From Ophiura sarsii (taxonomy: Eukaryota; Echinodermata; Ophiuroidea; Amphilepidida; Ophiuridae): a DNA stretch of 64,000 nucleotides. The position numbers and the translations under genes were made by a program. The notes under the pieces are model-generated. The model worked only from the letters and a program-made list of their open reading frames with translations, had not been told where the DNA came from and made no database searches. The stretch covers positions 37,536,553-37,600,552 of the forward strand of contig CM069457.1 in assembly GCA_035610835.1 (NCBI GenBank). The letters are read 5' to 3'. Position 1 is the stretch's first letter. Each line of letters opens with the position of its first letter. Below are positions 39,501 through 51,500 of this stretch, one piece after another.

Positions 39501-42500
39501 CTAAGGGTTGCTTGGGCCAATAGTCAAACATCATTATTGTAAAAATAGCCTAAAAATGGTTAGGCCTTTAAGACAAATTTACAAACAAAACTGAATCACA
39601 CAATTACTTCATAAGATTTTTCAGTCTAAACTCTGTCTTGAGGACCTATATCCTTTGCTACGAGTATGATTCGTCAAGCTATAATCCTTGTTTATGGGTC
39701 ACTGTTTCCTTGTTTGAGAATCCATGTTAAGGGTAGTTTTGAGAGTGAATTCACACGGATGATTACCACTTTTATACATGAGTGCCCCCCCCCGGGTATT
39801 AGACCTCTGAGCGGGTTAAAAAAAATTCACCCCAACCTCATCCTGGACTTCCCTGTTTCCATCTACCCCTGAACCAATCCAACCTGAACATTTAAAGGCA
39901 AACCCAATTTACCCCAACACGCAAGATATTTTCCAAGACCGAACCGGGTCAAATTGGAACCGGGTCTGTCCATTTATTTTTGTCAACCCCATCCCTCCCC
40001 TCGACATGAATCGTTAGATTTATTTCACCACTCACGTTGATTGTTGAATGTTTAGTATTTTGAGATCGATTAGGATTGTTGGGCAAATATAGGAATGTAT
40101 ATAAACATGGGTATAGTGCAATATGTGTGCTAGAGAGAGTGTTTTAAATGGATGAAAAACGTTCTGAAATATTGTGGATTTTGTCTTGCTTTAAATTATT
40201 TCCCTGTCCTGAATGTAAAATTGGCCCGATTCAACTTGACTATAAGCTGATGGGAATAATAAAATAAATAATAATCAGTATTTATAGCGCCTTTTCCAAA
40301 TGGCTCAAAGCGCTGTAATTTTGCTGCTGGTGAATCATCAGAATCAGGTCGCATCAACTAGGGTGCTGCCAATTTCTAGCGCAAACCTATCCGCAGTTAG
40401 ATTGTAACATCCACCATTTTTCAATGCAGCTCCCCAAATACCTTTGGGTCAAGGAAGTTTTTGATAACCGAAACAACTGATCACTGATTTTGAAAGCAGG
40501 AGGAAACCGGAGAAAACCTGCGAGAGCGTGCATGGATCGTGATAAACCAAATGCACATAAAGCCCGCGGTCGTGCACAGAATTGACCCGGGTTTCATTGG
40601 TGCAAGGCGCCAACACGCTTCCCCTTACTCTTCAGGAAAGATATGGGTCCCGCCCTGATTATTTTCTGGTACGGTCCATGGGACCTGATAGGACACCGCA
40701 CACTTTTTTGCCGTGTTCTTTTGCCAGTCCATCGATTTGGTCCACCATTTTTAAAGATGGCAGCCATATAGAGGGATGCGGGGACCCAGTCTAATTTGAT
40801 ACCCACCACATGTGATACCCATGTGATCCCAGTCATTTGCCCATGTGATACCCATCATTTGCCCATGTGATTCACATGATCAAACCTCTACATCATCACT
40901 TACCAGTGTATTTCTACCCATGATAGTTTCTCATTACCGCAGTCAGTCATTTGTTACAAAACTCACAAGATGAAGTCAATCCCATGTGAAATCCCATCAT
41001 TTGCCCATTTGATACCCAACACTCATTCATATGATACCCATGTGATACCCATCATTTGCCCAAATGATCAATCATCACTTACCAGTGTATTTTTGCCTGT
41101 GATAGTTTCCCATAACCTCAGTCTGTCGTCTGTACCAAAACTCACAAGATAAACTCAACCCCATGTGAAGCCCATCATTTACTCATGTGATACCCATGTG
41201 ATACCCATGTGAAACCACTTACCAGTGTATTTTTGCCTGTGATAGTCTCCCATAACCTCAGTCTGTCGTCTGTTCCAAAACTAACAAGATGAAGTCCGTC
41301 TTCTGTGAACGACAGCCCATTCACATGGCCATTATGAGCTGTGTGAACTGTGGAAAGCATAATTAAAAAACACTATTGAATTGTCTTTAAAAAACACTAT
41401 TCCAATAGCTATAGTCAATGTCTTAACACTTTCCACGCAGCAGGCGTCTGCAGGCGACATTCCAAAATTTCAAAAAAATGTTTAAAAAATGTAAAAATTA
41501 TTGAATTTAATTACCATATTTGGAATCATCATGAGAAATGCATTAAAATATGTACAAACATGCCTAGTATTGGTTCAGTAATCCTTGAGATAGATCTTGA
41601 AAGTTGGAAAAGGTTTCTGAAAAATCTGTTTTGTAATTGGTGAAACCAATAGCCGTGTGGAAAGTGTTAATACTATGGACATAATTCAAGCTATTTCACG
41701 CGAGCGTGTTTTGTTGCTGTTCACGAAGCTGTGCCAAATCATAAATATGCCAACAACTATGCATGCATGCGCGTCACGATTGACCAATCGGTCATTTTTG
41801 AAATCGCCCGGTACACACTTCCCAGTTTACGCACGCACGCATTGTTGGAATTATGTCCAAAGTATTGATGCTTACTATAATCAGAGACAGGAGCACCCCC
41901 ATAAGTAATGCCAATTTGACCTTATTAATGGGTCCTATTATCAGAAGTCTGTCTCATGTGATGGGTACACATATGGCTTGTTTGGTGACCCTTACACTAC
42001 AGAATAAGTTTAAAACATTTAAGTTGTATAGTTTATAATATTTGTATTCAAATTTATGATGTCACAGGTTAGTAAACAAGAAATTAAAGCACTTTTGTAA
42101 CTTAACCGCTGAAGTAGAGGCCAAGATTGCAACACTATATAGCCGATCAGCGCATCATATTCTAACAAATGGATAAAAAAGCATGCATATCAAACTCCAA
42201 TGTTTTGTACACACCCACCTTCAAAGAAGAGGGATTCAGTCTATATGAGGGCCCCTAGTATGCAGCATCATATCATAATGCCTATCATCTGAAGTATAGG
42301 GTCAAAACCTGATCAATGAAAGCCTGCAAGAATGCTAGACTCGATCATTCATGTCTTCCCTATTTTACAAGAAAAAATAGTTCCAAAATTGTGCGCTGAT
42401 AAACTCGTGAATAAACATGAGCTACTTAGTCATGCACCATCACGCCACTGTGCGCTGGTAGGACGCACTATCTTGCCTCCCAAGGCGGAGCGTGATGATC

Positions 42501-45500
42501 GTTCGACGACGCTGCATTTGAATGGACCAATCGGGTGGTATTTCAGTTGTTGTTGGGCACAAATGAGCATGCTCTGTGGGTCGTTTAAATAGTCATGCCA
42601 AATACATGTGGAATTCCACAAGAAACTGCACACTTTTTGGACATACTATTTTCCCAGTCCCTCTTTTTTTAAAGATGATGGCCATATAGAGGGACGCAGG
42701 GACCCAGTCTACAGGAATGGTTGCATATTTTTGGGCACTATTCACAAATAGGAATATTTTGGTATGACCCAGATATCTCAATATTAACACTCGCGACTTC
42801 CGACTGGTTTTTCCATACCACCACACATATGTACACCTAACACAAAAGTTTCAAACCAGGTGCTTTAATGTTAGCTAATTTAAAATCAGTAACACACAAT
42901 AAAAAAAACTGAGATAAATACTTAACAAGCAAATTTCCTCACAATATGACACCTATCTCATTCATAAACATTAACTGGAAACTTTCAAGTTATGATGCTT
43001 TTAATTAACTACACTTAAAGGTAGATGACCCGATCACATTTTCGTAACACAGAATTATTTCAAACATACGAAGATTTTCATATCATATGAAAGCTCGTAT
43101 TTTTCTCATCATCATACTGAAATTTGACGGCCTAAATCGGTATAATTACTGAGAAATCGATGAAACAACGTTGAATTACCGCGAATGGTGGTAACCACCG
43201 ATATAGTTTGTGTACTACTCAATGGGTACAGTTCACAGCATCTTGTGCGTCTAAAATAAGAACCATTTAGAGCTATGCAACTCAAACTTTGGAACACAAC
43301 TTTTTTAAGGATGACCTATCATGTAGAATAGAAAACTTCAAGTTGAAAATCGGAACATCTACCTTTAACAGGTAAAAAGTTGTTTTTTGTGTGGGATGTC
43401 ATTGATTTATATTGAACACTGTGTGTGCTATCGAAACTGCTGGCCAGGAATGTATGGATTAATTGTGAGCTGTGATTCATTTTACACACATTGTCACTGC
43501 TGAGCACACACTAGGCAATGATATCCCATTGAAAATCACTTTAATGCAACTTTGTGCTCGGTTGGTATGATTAACTTTAAGTCATCATAACTTCAAAAGT
43601 ATCCACTCAATTTTTATGAATGCAATGTCATATTGTGGAGAGGAAATTTGCTCATTTAAATGTATGTCGCAGTGTTTTGATAACAATTAGCGATTCAATA
43701 TAAAATTAGCTGACATTAAAGCACCTGGTTCAGAATTTTTTGTATTAGGTGTAGGCCAGGCCTACCTGCTGTTGAAGTGCTACCCACTGTCTCTCCATTG
43801 TGTTGATCCAGAGTCATCAGCCTTCCCTTTGCATGCCTGACATCCCATAATAATATCTTGTTGTCACGACTGTAGGGCGACAGATCAAAAAGAAATAAAG
43901 CATTATACAGGCCAAGGAGAGAAGTAATTTTCGCGAGTGGACATGAAAATGCAAAAAATATAAACACACAAAAATATTCTTTTGCAATAGAATCTTACTA
44001 TAATTCACCGTATGTTGTATGTATGTGTGTATGTGCGTATGTGTGTGTGTATGTATGTATGTGTGTATCCTGAAAAGGCTTTCTCATTTTGCATTTTAAA
44101 GCCGTGAATATTTCACTGATACTAAATAAAGACCGGACACTGGTTATAAGCTATAAATGGCCGAAAACCGTACAGAATTAACCGAGATATGAGCAAAATT
44201 ATGTCCAATTTAGGCCTTTTCAGCCCGGCTATTGAGACTATTTCATGTTTGTTTTTCTCTGCGTACACTGTAACCATGCAGTCGGCGCGCGTTACACATA
44301 GCGCGCAGCAATGCGCCATGCAAAATAAACGCGCACACGCACTACACCCACGCACCCCTACACACGCGGGCAGGCAAATATTGGAGAAATACGCTGCGCC
44401 ACGGGAGTTGGTTTCGGTTTAGGCCTTGGGGTTGCATAAGCCACGGGGCGGGGGCGGGGCGGTTAGGGGTTGTGTGTAATGATCCCTTTAGGGCCTAGGT
44501 TATGCTCTGGTTATGTAGTTTGGGATGGGGTTAATAAAGAAATGTATTATTAAATTGCGTAACGATGGTGTCAGATGTGGGATTTGATACTGTATGTGAC
44601 ACGCGGGCGGACAAATATTGGAGAAGTACGCCGCGCTACGGGAGAGAGTTAAGGTTAGGCCTTGGCGTTGAGATCAATTGCGGGCGGGGAACTTTGGGTT
44701 TTGGGCTTGAGGTATGCCACGGGGAGGGGCGGGTGGGGGGGGGGGGGGGGGCGGTGACGAATGGGGGTTGTGTGTAATGATGTAATGTGGTTTGGGAGAC
44801 AGGGGGTTAATGAAAAAATGTGATGCTAAATTGCGTAACGGATATGCCACTGGACGGGGCGGGCCGGGAGGGGACAGGGAGGGGGAGGGACGGGTGGGGT
44901 ACGGGAGATGGTTAAGGTTTAGGCCTTGGTGTTGAAATATGCCACGGGGCGTGTGCGGGCGGGGGTAATTTTCAAAAAAAATTGAAATTGAAATTTAAAA
45001 ACTTTTGAATTAGGCTACAAAGCCTTTTGATTTAAAACAAAAATGTTTTAAATATTGTTCTATTCCTATGTGTTTCCTTATAAATTTTCAACACTTTATT
45101 TTTGTAGGTGTCTATCTGGTAGGCCCTACTCCCTAGCGGGAGAGCCCGTCCGCAGGACGGGCGTGCCGCTAGTTACATTATAATTAATGGAGAAAGAGCG
45201 AAATTCAAGTTTTGCACATTTTCCAAAAATATAAAATCTAGAAAATATCTATGCGTGAAAATTACCACTAATACAGTGTATTATTTGGTCTTCATGTATT
45301 TGACAAAGAAAGAGCAAATTTGAGATTTTGTTTATTTCTTTTGTTGTTGTTTTGTTTGTTTTATTTATTTTTTAAATGGTCTTTAAAATTGTGTTTTTTT
45401 CTTCTTTTTTTTTCTTAGCAATTTCAGAAATTTCAATAACATATAGAACAGGTTTGAAACTCAAAAACTAACCAACATGGGGTCTCTTTACCCCAAAGCA

Positions 45501-48500
45501 TGAGAGGTGTTACGAGAAATTTTGTTAACCACCCGCTTCAACAGAACAAGATGTGCCCAAAAAAAGGAGCACAATTTGCAGAAATGACATTTTCACAGCA
45601 CTGATCAGTGCTTATCCTCATAACTCATCGGTCAAGAAAAAGTGGCCCAATATTGGGCTACGTAATAACCAGTTTGGTAACACTGTTAAAACTCACCTCC
45701 CACTTGCCAGCAGGTACTCACTCTTAGTAGACCACTTGACGCTCATGACAGAATCTCTATGACCTTTCAGGATGTGTGTCGACGACCCCGATTTGAGGTC
45801 ACAGAGCGTGATGTGTGCACTTAGGTCACCAACTAGTGAAAACAAAAATAGAAAAGGTAAATAGGTCAACATCTCTTTATATCCTATCAATTTTTCTTTT
45901 TGATTTTAAAGAAATATTCAATATTTTAACAATTTCAAACATTTTTCTAAAATTAATTGTAAATTTGGAAGAAAAACACATCTCAAATTCACAATTTATG
46001 TAAATAATATTGAGTTGTTGTCTAAAAAAACCCAGAAAATTGTAAATTAGTCAAAATTTCTTAATGAGTCCACACCACTTGATGAATAATGGAACAGTCC
46101 ACAAAAGACCTGTTGAATTGTGTGGGATGACACTCCACTAAGTGAATATATGAAAATGTTCCAAAAGTAGTGTTGTTGGCTAAAATTTTGGATGATTATT
46201 AAGATCATCAAACAATATCAGTGCAAATGTTCTTCTTTTGACCAATTTTGTATGATTTATAGTCATTTACTTCAATAATTTATTAGAATCGCATAGACCT
46301 AGGCTAGGCCTGGGCACTCTACAAACACGGTGCATATCTCAAAAATGTTGCCTTGACCTTATTTATTTTTAATGATTGCAGGAAAGCCAAGACAGATCTT
46401 CATCCAAAATACATACATTCAAAATGCTTATATAGCGCTGCTACATAAAGAGCGCTGCTACATAAAGAACGCAGCGCTTTAGACCAAAAATATAAATGGC
46501 AAAAAGAGAAAAATACATGCAAAAGAACAAACAAGCAAAGGAGTTAGGCAGGATACAAATGTGTTTTTAAAGCACTCTTAAAACTAGATAATGTGTGGGA
46601 TTCTCTGATGCTAACAGGTAAACTGTTCCAGATATGAGGAGCTGAATAGGAAAAGGTCTTCTTAACAGCAGATTTTAAGGTTCAGATGGAGTTATGCTCA
46701 GCAAGTCGGGTTGTGTCCAAAGCTGAACGAAGACCAGAGCGGGTCGGATGATGTAAGGAGAGACATTCAGATAAATATTCTGGTGTCATCCCATTAAGAC
46801 ATTTGAAGACAAGCAGCAAGGTCTTAAATGTGATTCTACCCGCAATTGGCAACCAATGCAATTGATGTAAATATGGAGTTGCATGTTCCCGTTTCAAAGC
46901 TTGGCAAATCAGTTTCGCAGCCCAGTTTTGTATTCGCTGTAACTTCTTGATGTCTGTTTTGTTAGCACCAAGAAGGAGACCATTGCAATAGTCAAGTCTG
47001 GAGAGGATAATCGCACGGATAATAAGATGACAGGTGTCATAGTCCAGGAATCTACGTATGCGAGATATATTGCGCAATTGAAAGTTAAGATTGCTGCAGA
47101 GGGATTTAACATGCAACGACATGGACATTTGTTGATCAAAGATGACACCTAGGTTACAAACACTGTCACTAGGAGCAATGACCTTATCCTCAACAAGCAA
47201 TGAAACGGGTGACATGTGACGTTTGAAATGAGGGGATGTTATGACCATGAATTCTGCCTTGTCTTCATTTAGTTTGAGCATAAAATGTTAAGTTGAAGCA
47301 ACCAGTTGCTTTATAAGCGAGTAAATGGCGTTCAATTATGGCCCATTTTACACAGTATACTCCCTGTCATAATGCCTTGGACATAATTCCATCAATTATG
47401 CATACATGAAAGTTGCATACGTATGTGCGCGTTGCAATGCATAGGTGTAAATGTGCGTAAACCCGGAAGTGGGTACCGGTCCCTTTAAAAAAATAGTCGC
47501 GCATTATAATTGGTCAATCGTGAAATCGTCACACGCCATGATTGACAGCGCGTGACCATAGCCACGCTATTCATGAATATGCGTGTCGAGGTGAATAGTT
47601 GTTAAGCATTTTGACGCAGCGCCCCGCAAACAACAACAAAATAAGCTTGCATGAAATAACATGAATTTATGTCCGAGGAACTATGACAGGGAGTATAGGT
47701 ATAGGGGATTTATTTAGTGGTGTGGATCCCATTGAATCAATTACCTGCTATAAGACAGTGCTTTAATAGCTATATGTTTGGTTGACGTAACCCGACCGAC
47801 CCTAAATTTTACTACCGTCAATGATCAATAATGTGAACAACCCTATTTTCGATCTGTAAATAGAAGGTGCTAATCTATTTTCACATTCAACCAAACTCAC
47901 ACTTCTGCGGCAGCGCAAATGTAACTATGTCAGAAAAGACAAGAAAATTGTACTTTAGGTCTCAGGCATGTATAAAGTGTCTGGAATAAAGTGCATTATA
48001 TTTTAACTCTTTTTATTTTTATTACCTTGGATTGAAAGTACAATAAAAAGTCTGCATCACACACATTAACCAGAGAGCGCCCTCTTTTAGCGCTAGACTG
48101 GTGTCTCTCTTTGACAGGCAGAAACTGTGACCTTCTGGACTGCTCCAGTCGTTGGCAAGACACTAGTAGTAAGTACATCGAAACCCTTTACATTTTTTTT
48201 AATTTCATTTTTTGTGTGAAAAAAACCCAGTAAAAATGTGTATTTGTGCCATTTGTTTATGTCTGTATGGTATATGTGTGCTGGTATATAAAATGTCATA
48301 GACGTTTTATAGATTTTAAAAAAAATTAAAAAAATTAAAAAAATCCGACCTACCTACCCTATTTTTTTTCTATGTTACACCAATCAAACTTCTTTTTTTT
48401 TAGGCCTAAGTGCCCTCTCCCTTTTTTGGTCCAGACTAAAATTCCCAATATTGTATAAAGTATATTTTCTGATTACAGTGGGGAAATTCCGTAAAGTCGG

Positions 48501-51500
48501 ATGTACATGTACATATCTCACACTTCAACGGTTTGGTGGTGTGGATCCTATTGAATCAATTACCTGCTATGAGACAGTGTTTAGTAGCTATAGGTGACAT
48601 ATCATGGTTGTAAATCGGCTTATCAAAGTCAAATACATCAGCTGGCACCAGGGTATTCGTGTCCCATATCTTTAACTTCATGTCCATTGAGCTTGACGTA
48701 AACATGCCAGTGTCGTGGGGGTACCATTGTACCGTCTCCACACTGCGCTTGTGTACATGGCGATTTGATCTGTGAATAATAAGAAAATGATAAGATTTTA
48801 CTCTCCTTCATATCTGTTCATACTGCATATCACAGACATAGCACAAATGCTGTCTACCGTAGATAGCACACATCCTTCCTACTGAAGATAGCACAAATAC
48901 TGTCTAATGAAGATAGCACACATCCTTTCTACTGAAGATAGCACAAATACTGTCTACTGAAGATAGCACACGTCCTTTCTACTGAAGGTAGCCAAATGCT
49001 GTCTACTGAAGATAGCACAAATGCTGTCTACTGAAGATAGCACAAATACTGTCTACTGAAGATAGCACACATCCTTTCTACTGAAGATAGCACAAATGCT
49101 GTCTACTGAAGATAGCACAAATGCTGTCTACTGAAGATAGCACATATCCTTTCTACTGAAGATAGCACAAATGCTGTCTACTGAAGGTAGCCAATTGCTG
49201 TCTACTGAAGATAGCACAAATGCTGTCTACTGAAGATAGCACAAATACTGTCTAATGAAGATAGCACACATCCTTTCTACTGAAGATAGCACAAATACTG
49301 TCTACTGAAGATAGCACACGTCCTTTCTACTGAAGATAGCACAAATGCTTTCTACTGAAGATAGCACAAATGCCATCTACTGAAGATAGCACAAATGCTG
49401 TCTACTGAAGATAGCACAAATGCTGTCTACTGAAGATAGAACATGTCTGTATTCTGAGCACATTTGTCAAATTGATCTGTAAATAACAAAGGTGGTGATA
49501 ATATTACATGGGCCATCATCTATCTTCATTTAAAATCATCACCAAATTACAGCTTTTTGATGGCATGCATGATCATAAAATTTCGAAGATTAAAATATCT
49601 CCTTTAAAATGCAATAAAAAGAGACATGACAATTTTTGTATATGAAATGATGGTTCAACCCTGTATGCAGGCTCAATAATCACAAAGTTATAACCAAAAG
49701 TATGTCACCTTATATTGCCAAAAACTGTGCAGAAAAACATTGTTGAGTTATGGCCATTAGACATTCTCATATAGAAACCTGTGCTAATTTTACACCATTT
49801 TAGCTTAAATGATCTTTATTTTCACGATGTCCAGTTGCTTGTGTGTGGTTATTTAGGCATCAGTGAATTCACCCCAGATCCCGGATCCCAAATATTTACA
49901 ATTCTGGATTTAAAGGTGGGGTAAACATGGACTTTTCATTTCCTCATATAGGCTTATACACAGCAAAGTACCCTGCCAAATTCTGGACACATGTCATGAT
50001 GAGTGTGCACAACTTTTGTCATAAAGGGCGTCCTCTGTGATCAATAATGTGAACAACCCTATTTGATCTGTAAATAGCAAGGTGCTAATCCATGCGTGTT
50101 CATCTTGACTAGGGCTCTTAAGAAGGGACTTGCCTTGAGGCATCATGCTTGGTGGGCATTTTCCCTTGATATGTTGTATATGATCTGACATTGAAGTGAT
50201 AACAGGTTAATAAAACTGACCAATCACAGGCTTGTATAGCCTGTCAATATTATCCAGAATTGAAATTTGATTGTTGAATACCACCTCTGTGTGAGGAAAG
50301 TGAATGTTAACGCGGCTATTTGTTTTACCATATTATATACAAACAGATTTTTCAGAAACCGTTCCCAACTTTCAAAGTTTATCTCAAGAATTACTGAACC
50401 AATACTAGGCATGTTTGTACTTATTTTAATGCATTTCACATGGTGATTCCAAATATGGTGAAGCAATTCATTAGTTTTGATATTTTTGAAACATTTGTAA
50501 AATTTTGGAACTGTCGTCTACAGTCGCATGCCGCATGGAAAGTGTTAATTTGAGGGCCCATAGGAGGTAATCATATTGTCAGTGGGTATTCTAGTGCAGG
50601 TGCTGCTCTCTTGAGTCGCATCTCGCTACGCTCACAGCGCAGAAGTCCTGTTCTGTTGCATCTCCCTACGCTTGCAGCATGGAACTAGTGCTGCCCTCTA
50701 TTATAACATTAGCTTGGTATCTATATCTCCTTACCTTCCAACTGTACATATTGTCTCACACATAAACTCCTTAGCGCAGGGTTTGCATTCTGTATCATAC
50801 ACAGCTATGACACCCTCTGCGCCACCAGAGAGCACCCTCTATAGCATCGCTTATGAAGATATCTCCTTACCTTCCAACTGTACATATTGTCTCGCACATA
50901 AACTCCTTAGCGCAGGGTTTGCATTCTGTATCATACATTGCTATGACACCCTCTGCGCCACCAGAGAGCACCCTCTATAGCATCGCTTATGAAGATATCT
51001 CCTTACCTTCCAACTGTACATATTGTCTCGCACATAAACTCCTTAGCGCAGGGTTTGCATTCTGTATCATACACTGATATGACACCCTCTGCGCCACCAG
51101 AGAGCGCCCTCTATAGCATCGCTTATGAAGACATCGCCTTACCTTCCAACTGTACATATTGTCTCACACGTAAACTCCTTAGCGCAGGGTTTGCATTCTG
51201 TATCATACATTGCTATGACACCCTCTGCGCCACCAGAGAGCGCCCTCTATAGCATCGCTTATGAAGACATCTCCTTACCTTCCAACTGTACATATTGTCT
51301 CGCACATAAACTCCTTAGCGCAGGGTTTGCATTCTGTATCATACATTGCTATGACACCCTCTGCGCCACCAGAGAGCGCCCTCTATAGCATCCCTTATGA
51401 AGATATCTCCTTACCTTCCAACTGTACATATTGTCTCGCACATAAACTCCTTAGCGCAGGGTTTGCACTCTGTATCATACATTGCTATGACACCCTCTGC

